Positions 51,633 to 59,844 of a DNA stretch of 64,000 nt are shown piece by piece. Source of the DNA: Casimicrobium huifangae (GTDB taxonomy: Bacteria; Pseudomonadota; Gammaproteobacteria; Burkholderiales; Casimicrobiaceae). The notes beneath the pieces are model-generated. The model was not told where the DNA came from, made no database searches, and saw only the letters and a list, made by a program, of their open reading frames with translations. How positions within the stretch are numbered: position 1 is the stretch's first letter; each line of letters opens with the position of its first letter. Location: positions 2,836,436 through 2,900,435 of the forward strand of contig NZ_CP041352.1 in NCBI RefSeq assembly GCF_009746125.1, in the 5' to 3' direction. Both the position numbers and the translations under genes were made by a program.

Positions 51633-53690
51633 TTACACCGTCTCCACCAGCCCCCGCTTCCGCAACATCGCCTCCACCTTCGCATCGCGCCCGCGGAACG
51701 CGCGGTAGGCATCGGCGGACTCGATCGAGCTGCCTGCGGAGTAGATGTAGTCGTGCAGGCGTTTCGCCGTTGGGGCGTCGAACGCGTTGCCAGCCTCCTC
51801 GAACGCCTCGAAGGCGTCGTTGTCGAGCACGGCGGCCCACATATACACGTAGTAACCCGCAGCGTAGGCGGCATCAGAGAACAGATGCCGGAAGCCCGTG
51901 AATCTGTGCATCGGATGCGCCTCGCGCGGCATGCCGATGCGGGCCAGCTCTTCCTGTTCGAATGCCATCACGTCGAAGCCATCGAAATTGCTGCGTGAGT
52001 GCACCGCGAGATCGGTGAGCGTAGACGACACATACTGCACGCTCTCGAAGCCATTACCGAACTTCGCCGCCGCGCGGATACGTTTGACCAGCGCTTCCGG
52101 AATTGTCTCGCCGGTATCGAAGCGACGCGCAAACTCGGCAAGCACCTCGGGCTGAAGGGCCCAATGCTCGAACAACTGCGACGGCAGCTCCACATAGTCC
52201 TGATAGACATTGGTCCCTGCCAGCCGCTCGTAGCGGACATTCGACAGCATGCCGTGCAGGCCATGACCGAATTCATGGAACAACGTGCGCACGTCGTCGA
52301 ACGAGATCAGGTTGGGCTGCCCGGCAGGTGCCTTGGCGAAGTTGTTGTGGTTGCCAACGATCGGGACCACCTCGCCATGCACGCTATTCCTGCCCTGCAC
52401 GCGATAGCTCGACATCCACGCCCCGCCGCGCTTCGACGAACGTGCGAAATTGTCGGAGATGAACAGCGCTTTCAGCTTGCCTTCACGATGCACTTCGAAC
52501 AGCCGTGCATCCGGGTGATAAAGCTTGATGCCCGGCGCCTGCGTGACTTCCTTGAAACTGAGTCCAAACAACCGTCCCGCCACGCCAAACATCGCGGCAA
52601 TCATGCGGTCGAGCTCGAAATAGGGTTTCACTACCGCGTCGTCAAGCTCGAAGTGCGACTGTCGCACCTTTTCCTCGTAGAAGCGCCAGTCCCAGGGTTC
52701 GAGTGCCTCAGTCTGCCCGTGCGCGATGCGGCTTGCGTTGAGCAGCGCGGCCTCACGAACGAGCGTGGCCTTCGCTGGCTCCCACGCCTGCAGCATCAGC
52801 GCGCGCGCGGCCTCGGGCGTTTTCGCCATGCGATCCACCAGCTGAAAATCGGCAAATGTTCTGTAACCGTGCAGCTCGGCCTGCTCCTGACGCAGCTTGA
52901 GGATATCGACAATGATCTGACGGTTGTCGCTCGGGCCATCATGCGCACCACGCGAGACCCAGGCGTCGAAGGCGACCTGGCGCAGGTCACGCCGCGTGGA
53001 GAAGGTGAGAAACGGCACCACCGAGCTGCGCGACAACGTGATCGCGCAGCCGTCAGCTCGCCCGCGCTCTGCCGCTGCGGCGCGCGCCGAGTTGAGGACA
53101 TCGGCTGGCAATCCGGCGCGCGATGCTTCGTCCTCAAGCCAGAGCACCCAGTCGGTTTCGTCCTTCAGCACATTCTGCGAGAACTGCGTGCACAGCGTTG
53201 CCAGCTGGCCCACGATGGCGGCGTAACGCTCACGCTGGTCGGCGGCGATGCGTGCGCCTTGACGAACGAAGTCGAGGTGCACGCGCTCCGCCAGGCGACG
53301 GTCCTCGTCCGCCAGCAACTGCATCTCGGCAGAATTTACGACGGTGTCGATGCGCGAGAACAGCGTCTGATGCATGTAAACGGCGCTCTGATGCATGGCA
53401 ATCTTTGGCGCCAGCTCGCGCTCCACTGCTTCCAGCGCGGGACTGGTGTGGGCAGCGCTCAAATTCCAGAACATTTCGCCGAAGCGGACAAACTTCCAGC
53501 CGGCACGATCGAACGCGGCGATTGTGTTGGCGAACGTCGCGGGCTCGGGATTGCCAGCAATGGCGTCGAGCTCGGCATGATGCTCTGCACATGCGGCAGC
53601 AAAGGCCGGGCCAAAATGTTCAGGACGCGTCTCCGCGAAAGGCGGCAGACCGTACGGGGCGTTCCAGGTGGCAAGAAGCGGGTTGTGCAT
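51633..53690 (-). CDS. dcp: M3-family metallopeptidase (Dcp/oligopeptidase A type)
   Basis: 685 residues, cytoplasmic zinc oligopeptidase. The zinc motif HEFGH (near residue 470) in FDDVRTLFHEFGHGLHGMLS, with downstream glutamate in the ELPSQLFEHW block, is the M3 signature. The N-terminal NLSAAHTSPALEAVERELAPK resembles peptidyl-dipeptidase Dcp more than PrlC, but the two are hard to separate by eye. It degrades short peptides. Transcribed alone on the minus strand. Confidence 0.87.
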   Translation of the reverse strand: MHNPLLATWNAPYGLPPFAETRPEHFGPAFAAACAEHHAELDAIAGNPEPATFANTIAAFDRAGWKFVRFGEMFWNLSAAHTSPALEAVERELAPKIAMHQSAVYMHQTLFSRIDTVVNSAEMQLLADEDRRLAERVHLDFVRQGARIAADQRERYAAIVGQLATLCTQFSQNVLKDETDWVLWLEDEASRAGLPADVLNSARAAAAERGRADGCAITLSRSSVVPFLTFSTRRDLRQVAFDAWVSRGAHDGPSDNRQIIVDILKLRQEQAELHGYRTFADFQLVDRMAKTPEAARALMLQAWEPAKATLVREAALLNASRIAHGQTEALEPWDWRFYEEKVRQSHFELDDAVVKPYFELDRMIAAMFGVAGRLFGLSFKEVTQAPGIKLYHPDARLFEVHREGKLKALFISDNFARSSKRGGAWMSSYRVQGRNSVHGEVVPIVGNHNNFAKAPAGQPNLISFDDVRTLFHEFGHGLHGMLSNVRYERLAGTNVYQDYVELPSQLFEHWALQPEVLAEFARRFDTGETIPEALVKRIRAAAKFGNGFESVQYVSSTLTDLAVHSRSNFDGFDVMAFEQEELARIGMPREAHPMHRFTGFRHLFSDAAYAAGYYVYMWAAVLDNDAFEAFEEAGNAFDAPTAKRLHDYIYSAGSSIESADAYRAFRGRDAKVEAMLRKRGLVETV

Positions 53691-53807
53691 GGGGACCTTA
53701 CTGATGCTGATGACGCCGGGTAGGCGCCAGATTCGTCGGTGCCGCGTACTGCAGGATGAGCAGATCGCAGCGGCCGGGGTTAACGATAGTGAGCGCCTTT
53801 AACTGTC

Positions 53808-54374
53808 TTAGGCGGGAGTTGCATTGGCGCGGCGATCCTTGCGCCACAGCACGTCCGGCTGTCCGGCAGCACGGTTAAGTGTGCGCGCCAGCACGAAAGC
53901 CAGGTCGCTGAGGCGATTGAGGTAGACGCGGGCATCGTCAGAAACCGTCTCGCTCGCCGCCAGCACCAGCACCGCCCGCTCAGCGCGGCGGCACACCGTT
54001 CGCACCAGATGCGCGTAAGCCGCTGCCCGCGAACCGCCAGGCAGGATGAAATCCTTGAGCATGGGCAGCTCCGCGTTGAGCGATTCTGACAACGCTTCGA
54101 GCCGAGCCACATGCGTCTCGCCAATCGCGGTGTAGCCCGGAATCGACAGCTCGCCGCCAAGATCGAACAGGTCGTGCTGGACGTCAACCAGAGACTCGCG
54201 AAGCTGGTCCGAGAGCGTCTCCGTCAGCAACAGCCCGACCACGCAATTCAGTTCGTCGACTTCGCCGATCGCAGCAATCCGCGGATGCGTTTTCGGTACG
54301 CGCGAACCATCGCCGAGACCAGTGGTGCCACCGTCGCCGGTTTTCGTTGTAATCTTGGAGAGTCGATGGCCCAT
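53808..54374 (-). CDS. PduO-type cob(I)alamin adenosyltransferase
   Basis: 188 residues. The ATP-binding N terminus TKTGDGGTTGLGDGSRVPK and the helical end with RTVCRRAERA and YLNRLSDLAFVLAR are diagnostic of the PduO/MMAB family, which makes adenosylcobalamin. It serves B12-dependent mutases such as methylmalonyl-CoA mutase, not in this window. There is no cobalamin riboswitch in front: the start is only 24 bases from the divergent ECH gene start. Confidence 0.93.
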   Translation of the reverse strand: MGHRLSKITTKTGDGGTTGLGDGSRVPKTHPRIAAIGEVDELNCVVGLLLTETLSDQLRESLVDVQHDLFDLGGELSIPGYTAIGETHVARLEALSESLNAELPMLKDFILPGGSRAAAYAHLVRTVCRRAERAVLVLAASETVSDDARVYLNRLSDLAFVLARTLNRAAGQPDVLWRKDRRANATPA

Positions 54375-54398
54375 AGCTCAACTGCTGCTGGCGCGCCA

Positions 54399-55214
54399 AT
54401 GGATGTAAAACAACCCGGTAGTGTAGAAGATGCTCCCGTGCTGCGGACCGCCAGCGGGAGCGTGGTAACCCTTACCCTGAACCGGCCGGCGCAATACAAC
54501 GCCCTCTCATCGGACATGCTTGCAGCCCTGCAGCAAGCCCTCGAATCAGCCTCGCGCGATCCGGCGTGCTCAGTGCTGGTGCTTGCCGCCAGCGGGAAGG
54601 CGTTTTGCGCCGGCCACGATTTGCGCGAGATGCGCGCCAACCCCGCCGAAAGCTGGCAGAACGAACTGTTCAACCGTTGCTCGCGGCTGATGCTGACCAT
54701 TGCTGAGCTGCAGCAGCCAGTGATTGCTGCCGTGCAGGGCGTTGCAACCGCTGCAGGCTGTCAGCTGGTCGCCTCCTGCGACCTCGCCGTAGCCGCCCGT
54801 TCGGCGCGGTTCGCCACCAGCGGCATCAACTTGGGATTGTTCTGTTCGACGCCCGCCGTTGCGCTCAGCCGAAGCCTGGCGCCGAAGCACGCAGCGGAAA
54901 TGCTGCTGACCGGTGAGTTTGTTGACGCTGAGCAGGCTGCCGCGTGGGGACTGGTCAACCGCTGCGTAGACGATAATTGCCTTATGCAAGAAGTACAGAG
55001 CTTGGCTGATCAGTTGGCATCGAAGTCCCGCTACGCGCTGGCGTCCGGAAAACGGTTGCTGCGGCAACTACGGCAAGGGCAGGGGTATCCGCTTGATGCA
55101 GCTTACCAATTGGCCGCGGGCAACATGGCGAGCGACATGCAGTCGGGCGATGCCCAGGCGGGCATTGACGCTTTCATCGCCAAGCGGCCAATGCCGGCCT
55201 GGAGCGGCCGATGA
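54399..55214 (+). CDS. Enoyl-CoA hydratase/isomerase family protein, ECHDC3-like
   Basis: 271 residues. Crotonase fold with oxyanion motif FCAGHDLREM and helix GVATAAGCQLVASCDLAVA. The two glutamates that catalyse hydration in classical enoyl-CoA hydratases are replaced (CQL in place of the ...GELA position, and INLGLFCSTPA), the pattern of ECHDC3-like proteins. Hydratase activity is therefore doubtful. ATG 54399 is preferred to one at 54366, which would overlap the divergent adenosyltransferase gene. It overlaps the next gene by four bases (ATGA). Confidence 0.82.
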   Translation: MDVKQPGSVEDAPVLRTASGSVVTLTLNRPAQYNALSSDMLAALQQALESASRDPACSVLVLAASGKAFCAGHDLREMRANPAESWQNELFNRCSRLMLTIAELQQPVIAAVQGVATAAGCQLVASCDLAVAARSARFATSGINLGLFCSTPAVALSRSLAPKHAAEMLLTGEFVDAEQAAAWGLVNRCVDDNCLMQEVQSLADQLASKSRYALASGKRLLRQLRQGQGYPLDAAYQLAAGNMASDMQSGDAQAGIDAFIAKRPMPAWSGR

Positions 55215-55561
55215 GCATCATCGACCGCAACGTGCCGCCACCGCAGGAGGCGTGGGACACCCTGCGCGAGTGGTCGCGACAGAGCTGGTGGCAACGCTAT
55301 CGCATGAGTCTGCTGGTGATGCTTCCGGTCACGACGATGGTAATGCTGATTGCCGGCGTCGCCATGCTGTTCGCCGAGTTTTCCTGGCGCTCTGTCGCAC
55401 TCGTCGCCGGACTGTGGGCGATTGGCGTTCCGCTGACCGCGCTCGGCTATATGCGCCGCGTAAGCCGGTCGGCGGCCCTGGTGCCACCCATCACTCCAGC
55501 CAGCCTCGATCCGACGACGGCGGTGGATATTCGCGGCCGGCGACCAGACGGACGCGACTAG
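55211..55561 (+). CDS. Small membrane protein of unknown function
   Basis: 116 residues with two predicted transmembrane segments (about 33-56, LLVMLPVTTMVMLIAGVAML; and 60-80, VALVAGLWAIGVPLTALGY) and polar ends. No family recognised. It is translationally coupled to the ECHDC3-like gene (ATGA) and its stop overlaps that of the convergent GtrA gene in a CTAG at 55558-55561. Confidence 0.7.
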   Translation: MSIIDRNVPPPQEAWDTLREWSRQSWWQRYRMSLLVMLPVTTMVMLIAGVAMLFAEFSWRSVALVAGLWAIGVPLTALGYMRRVSRSAALVPPITPASLDPTTAVDIRGRRPDGRD

Positions 55562-56007
55562 CGGCCCGATTTCTGCTGCGCCGTATCGGAGTTATGCAAC
55601 AAGCGGCGGGCTGTGAAGAAATTCACGCAGAAGCCGGCCGCTGCTCCCACTATCACCGCGCCCCAAATTTGCAGCACAGACCGGTCGGACAGCCACAACA
55701 AACCTGTCGACAGTGCGAAATTGATGGCGGAGCCGACTGATTGCGCTGCCACGTAGCGCCCCCAATCGGCAAATGATGCCGGATGGCTGGGGGCAAAGGT
55801 GTAGCGACGATTGAAAGCATAGGTCGTGGTCACGCCAGCCAGCATCGCCAGCAGGCGGGCAATCAGTACGGGGGCCCCCATGCTCACCATGACCGACACG
55901 ATGGTTGCGTCAATTGCCAGCGCAATGAACGCCCCAATCAGATAGCGACCCGCCTGCCCCGCAGTTTCCCGCACGGCCGGCTTTTGCTGCTCCACGTCAT
56001 TACTCAT
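55558..56007 (-). CDS. GtrA-family flippase-like protein
   Basis: 149 residues, four transmembrane helices. Motifs RYLIGAFIALAIDATIV, RLLAMLAGVTTTYAFNRRYTF and the helical end are typical of GtrA (PF04138), thought to flip undecaprenyl-linked sugars across the inner membrane. It overlaps the large membrane protein upstream by four bases (ATGA at 56004-56007), so the two are coupled and probably act together on a lipid-linked sugar. Confidence 0.87.
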   Translation of the reverse strand: MSNDVEQQKPAVRETAGQAGRYLIGAFIALAIDATIVSVMVSMGAPVLIARLLAMLAGVTTTYAFNRRYTFAPSHPASFADWGRYVAAQSVGSAINFALSTGLLWLSDRSVLQIWGAVIVGAAAGFCVNFFTARRLLHNSDTAQQKSGR

Positions 56008-57869
56008 CGCGGTAGCGTAGCAGTCGGCGGCGATAGTGCAGCGATTGAGGTTGTCTCGGGTAGCCCACCTAGCACCTCCACTGTCCAATGTGCGGCGCCG
56101 TCGGCGCAGGCGGTACAGCGATAAGCACTGGTGTTCGCGAAGCGCAGCGCCGCCGGCTGCACAACATCGTTGCGCAAAACACGAACTGCAAAGGCAGGCG
56201 AAGTCGGCAACAGATTGCTGACGACGAGGATGGAATCAGCAGTGGTCGTCAGCGACGTTGACCAGGTCTTTGCCCTGGCCGCCGCCAGCATCAGGTCCAT
56301 TCGCGGTGGATAGTTCCGACCAGACACCGCGGGCAGCGGGCTTGCGGGCGCAACGACTGCACTGGCCGGAGCGAGCCCGCCGCCTCGCAAATTCACGGTC
56401 GGCTTGACGTTCAGGATTGTCCAGGCGTCGGCGGGCAGCCATATCCACGGCGACGTCAATCCGCCAATATGGACCTGCGACTTCCGCCCAGCGCAATGCA
56501 AGCGCATTTCGTGGCCGAGGCCCATGGCGAAGGAAGCGACGTCGCCATGCAATGACGCATCGCCCTCATGTCTGCACAGAAACCGGGCGGCAACCTCGTC
56601 GCGAGCGGGAGCCGACAGCACAGATTCATCGTGCGCGGTAGTGCTGGTATCACGCATGTTCGAGTGCAACGGCAGGTGCGAGTGGACAAGACCGCGTTGT
56701 GCCGTGTTGACCAGCCCCACCACGACGAGAACATGCAGCACGACCGCCGCCAAAACAATCGCCGTCGGCAAAACACGAACTCGCTCGAGGGCGCGCCAGC
56801 CGATAGCCAACACCAGGGCGTAAGGCGGCAGCGCCACGTAAAGCATGTAGAACGGTGTGTGGTCACGCAGCAGCGCAGTCGCTGCCAGCACTGCAATCAG
56901 CGTCGCGGCCGCCGCGACCAGCTGCTTCCTCCAGCGGATGTCGTTCAGGGCAAGCAGCCCGCCTGCCGCAGCGGCAACCAGCAGCGCCCCCCATACGACA
57001 TGCGTGGCGGCGACCAGCACACCCGCTGCGTTCAACGCAGTATCCAGCACCGCCAGCGGCTGCTGCCAGAGCAGGTTCACCAACAGCGGCGTGAAGCCGC
57101 TGAGGGTGCCGCCGAGACCGGAAACGCCAGGCGCGTTGATCGCGGCACTGTCGCCGGCAAGGCCCGGCATCCAATGAGCCAATATCAAAGGCAGGAAAAT
57201 CAGTCCACCACCGATCATCGCAGCCACCGCCGCTGTCAGGCGATGCGGACGTGGCACGGCAACAAGCGCCGCCATCAACCAGGGCGACAGCAACACCGCC
57301 GTGGGGTGAGCGTGCAGTGCGAGTGCAGCGCATGCACCGAGGAGAGCTGCATTGGCAATCACCGCGCGCTGAGACGGTCTGGCCCCCGGTTGGCACAGGC
57401 GAAGTGAAAGGAGCGCGCATCCCCAGACTGCGGCTTCAAGCAATTGGGTGTGACCGACGCCGAACAATTGATAGCCCGCAATCCCGGGCGCTGCGGCAGC
57501 GGCTGACAGCAATGCGGCAAATCGCGCGTCACCGATGCGAAGGCCAGTAAGGTAGATCAGCAGGTACTTGCTGGCCGCGAGCAGGCCAAGCAGCGCAAAA
57601 TAGGCCGTCACCGAGCCGCCCAGCCATATGGCGAGCGCACCGAGGTAGTACCACCACGCGGCCAGCAGCTCGACCGATCCCACCGGCGGACCGAGCAAAG
57701 GCAAGGCGCGCCCGTCGGCGATTTCGATGGCCCAGAACAGGTCGCGGGCAACGTCAATCGTCACGATGCCATTGGCCACCGCCAGCACGTAAGCCGCCGT
57801 TAATACCAGCAACAGCAGCATTGCTCCTGCATGCCACCGGCCACGGCGTTTTGTGAAACTGGCTTCCAT
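56004..57869 (-). CDS. Large multi-pass membrane protein, glycosyltransferase-like
   Basis: 621 residues. About ten to eleven hydrophobic helices in residues 15-420, then a soluble C-terminal domain of about 190 residues that should face the periplasm. The arrangement (acidic loop IDVARDLFWAIEIADGRALPL after helix 1, GVGHTQLLEAAVWGCALLSLRL) resembles GT-C/ArnT-like transferases using polyprenyl-phosphate sugars; no conserved family motif is certain. Coupling to GtrA supports a sugar-transfer role. ATG 57869 is used; the upstream in-frame extension is polar. Confidence 0.7.
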   Translation of the reverse strand: MEASFTKRRGRWHAGAMLLLLVLTAAYVLAVANGIVTIDVARDLFWAIEIADGRALPLLGPPVGSVELLAAWWYYLGALAIWLGGSVTAYFALLGLLAASKYLLIYLTGLRIGDARFAALLSAAAAAPGIAGYQLFGVGHTQLLEAAVWGCALLSLRLCQPGARPSQRAVIANAALLGACAALALHAHPTAVLLSPWLMAALVAVPRPHRLTAAVAAMIGGGLIFLPLILAHWMPGLAGDSAAINAPGVSGLGGTLSGFTPLLVNLLWQQPLAVLDTALNAAGVLVAATHVVWGALLVAAAAGGLLALNDIRWRKQLVAAAATLIAVLAATALLRDHTPFYMLYVALPPYALVLAIGWRALERVRVLPTAIVLAAVVLHVLVVVGLVNTAQRGLVHSHLPLHSNMRDTSTTAHDESVLSAPARDEVAARFLCRHEGDASLHGDVASFAMGLGHEMRLHCAGRKSQVHIGGLTSPWIWLPADAWTILNVKPTVNLRGGGLAPASAVVAPASPLPAVSGRNYPPRMDLMLAAARAKTWSTSLTTTADSILVVSNLLPTSPAFAVRVLRNDVVQPAALRFANTSAYRCTACADGAAHWTVEVLGGLPETTSIAALSPPTATLPR

Positions 57870-57995
57870 TCTGCGAGCGTACCCGAAGAAGCGGCCATCG
57901 TCGGCGTCCCCCCCCGCCACGTCGTCACGGGCCGGGCTTTAGAGCCACGGCTCAAAGCACTGCGCGAAGAATCGCCGCCCGCGTGCGCCAGTTTT

Positions 57996-58022
57996 TATAA
58001 TGGCAAGCTAACGTTAACGTCA
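57996..58022 (+). promoter_or_regulatory. Promoter -10 and ACGT-type palindrome before etfBA
   Basis: TATAAT (57996-58001) lies 83 bases before etfB. Directly after it, at the expected start point, is TAACGTTAACGTCA (58009-58022), with a perfect core ACGTTAACGT. ACGT-N2-ACGT sites, from memory, are described for the MerR-family regulator LiuR of branched-chain acyl-CoA degradation. Binding here is inference; the -35 is weak. Confidence 0.5.
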
Positions 58023-58083
58023 ACCGGCGGTGCGTCATGCGTCCATACGCGTGGTTGCGCAATTTCCGCCCTCAGGAGCAGGT

Positions 58084-58833
58084 GTGAAGATACTCGTCCC
58101 GGTCAAGCGCGTTGTGGACTACAACGTGAAAGTGCGCGTCAAGCCCGACAACTCGGGCGTCGATATCGCGAACGTCAAGATGTCGATGAATCCGTTCTGC
58201 GAAATCGCCGTTGAAGAAGCGGTTCGCCTGAAGGAAAAGGGCGTGGCGACCGAAATCATCGCCGTGTCTGCCGGTGTGGCGCAATGCCAGGAAACGCTGC
58301 GCAACGCGATGGCGATCGGCGCTGATCGCGGCATCCTGATCGAGACGGACGCCGATCTGCAACCGCTGGCGGTGGCGAAACTGCTCAAGGCAGTGGTCGA
58401 CAAGGAACAGCCGAAACTGGTGGTCCTTGGCAAGCAGGCGATTGACGACGACGCCAACCAGACCGGCCAGATGCTGGCTGCGCTGCTCGGCTGGGGCCAG
58501 GCGACGTTTGCCTCCAAAGTGGAAGTTGCGGGCGACACCGCAACCGTGACCCGCGAAGTCGACGGTGGTCTCGAAACCGTCGCCCTGAAATTGCCCGCCA
58601 TCATCACCACTGATCTACGCCTGAACGAGCCGCGCTACGCCACGCTGCCCAACATCATGAAGGCGAAAAAGAAGCAGCTCGACAACGTGAAGCCGGCGGA
58701 CCTCGGCGTAGATGTCACGCCGCGTCTGACCACGCTGAAAGTGGAAGAGCCACCGAAGCGCCAGGGCGGTGTGAAGGTGGCCGATGTAGCCGCCCTGATC
58801 GACAAACTCAAGAATGAAGCGAAGGTGATCTGA
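58084..58833 (+). CDS. etfB: Electron transfer flavoprotein beta subunit
   Basis: 249 residues. Start is a GTG at 58084 with AGGAG a few bases upstream; the sequence [22 protein letters not shown] is the family N terminus. AMP-binding and docking features are seen: [47 protein letters not shown] (dimer interface and ETF recognition). It transfers electrons from acyl-CoA dehydrogenases to ETF-QO (33.9 kb). Followed after two bases by etfA. Confidence 0.96.
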   Translation: MKILVPVKRVVDYNVKVRVKPDNSGVDIANVKMSMNPFCEIAVEEAVRLKEKGVATEIIAVSAGVAQCQETLRNAMAIGADRGILIETDADLQPLAVAKLLKAVVDKEQPKLVVLGKQAIDDDANQTGQMLAALLGWGQATFASKVEVAGDTATVTREVDGGLETVALKLPAIITTDLRLNEPRYATLPNIMKAKKKQLDNVKPADLGVDVTPRLTTLKVEEPPKRQGGVKVADVAALIDKLKNEAKVI

Positions 58834-58835
58834 TC

Positions 58836-59768
58836 ATGGCTAATCTCGTTATTGCAGAACACGATCACGGCTCGCTCAAAGCAGCAACGCTCAACGTCAT
58901 CTCGGCCGCAGCGGCGATCGGTGGCGATGTGCATGTGCTGGTGGCCGGCAACAACGCGGGCGCAGCTGCAACCGCCGCAGCGCAAGTCGCTGGCGTCAGC
59001 AAGGTGCTGCATGCCGACGGTGCCGCGCATGCCAATCTGCTGCCAGAAAACGCAGCGGCGCAGATCGTCGCCGTCGCTGGCAGCTACAGCCACATCCTCG
59101 CCCCCGCTACTGCGTACGGCAAGAGCGTTGCACCACGCGTGGCAGCCCTCCTCGACAAGGCGCAGATCAGCGACATCATCAAGGTCGTGGACGCTGACAC
59201 CTTTGTGCGGCCGATTTACGCAGGCAACGCCTACGCGACGGTCAAATCGTCGGACAGCGTGAAGATCATCACCGTGCGTGGTACCGCGTTCGCTGCAGCA
59301 GCTACGACTGGCGGTAGTGGTGCCGTCGAAAGCGTCGCTGCGGTTGCTGATATCGGCGTCGCAAGCTTCGTCTCGGCTGAAATCACCAAGAGCGAACGCC
59401 CCGAGCTGACCGCCGCCAAGATCATCGTGTCCGGTGGCCGTGGCCTGGGTTCTGGCGAGAAATACCGCGAGGTACTGACACCGCTGGCCGACAAGCTCAA
59501 CGCCGCCATGGGCGCCTCGCGCGCCGCCGTTGACGCGGGCTTTGTGCCGAACGATTACCAAGTCGGTCAGACCGGCAAGATTGTGGCACCGGAGCTCTAC
59601 GTCGCGGTCGGGATCAGCGGCGCGATCCAGCATCTCGCGGGCATGAAGGATTCGAAAGTCATCGTCGCCATCAACAAGGACCCGGACGCGCCGATCTTCA
59701 GCGTGGCCGACTATGGCCTGGTGGCGGACCTCTTTGAGGCCGTGCCGCAGTTGACCAGCCAGCTCTAG
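58836..59768 (+). CDS. etfA: Electron transfer flavoprotein alpha subunit
   Basis: 310 residues, FAD-binding subunit. N-terminal domain [25 protein letters not shown] domain with [37 protein letters not shown] and [21 protein letters not shown], all family hallmarks. Forms the ETF with etfB; the two are adjacent and presumably equimolar. A strong terminator follows. Confidence 0.96.
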   Translation: MANLVIAEHDHGSLKAATLNVISAAAAIGGDVHVLVAGNNAGAAATAAAQVAGVSKVLHADGAAHANLLPENAAAQIVAVAGSYSHILAPATAYGKSVAPRVAALLDKAQISDIIKVVDADTFVRPIYAGNAYATVKSSDSVKIITVRGTAFAAAATTGGSGAVESVAAVADIGVASFVSAEITKSERPELTAAKIIVSGGRGLGSGEKYREVLTPLADKLNAAMGASRAAVDAGFVPNDYQVGQTGKIVAPELYVAVGISGAIQHLAGMKDSKVIVAINKDPDAPIFSVADYGLVADLFEAVPQLTSQL

Positions 59769-59781
59769 TCACCCAGTCACA

Positions 59782-59806
59782 AAGCGGGCGGTTGCCCGCT
59801 TTTTTA
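59782..59806 (+). terminator. Rho-independent terminator after etfBA
   Basis: AAGCGGGC-GGTT-GCCCGCTT followed by TTTTT is an eight-base GC-rich stem with a four-base loop and a U-run. It separates etfBA from the acyl-CoA dehydrogenase gene, which must have its own or a read-through promoter. Confidence 0.92.
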
Positions 59807-59844
59807 TTTCCGCCCAGCCCGCCACCGCCCGCAGAGAACGCGCC

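Noticed and set aside
51999-53723. Plus-strand open frame of 574 codons opposite the M3 peptidase
   Set aside because: High-GC antisense shadow; the peptidase on the minus strand has the HEFGH zinc motif and full family length.
54374-54399. Cobalamin riboswitch before the adenosyltransferase gene
   Set aside because: Only 24 bases separate it from the divergent gene; no B12-box or leader is possible.
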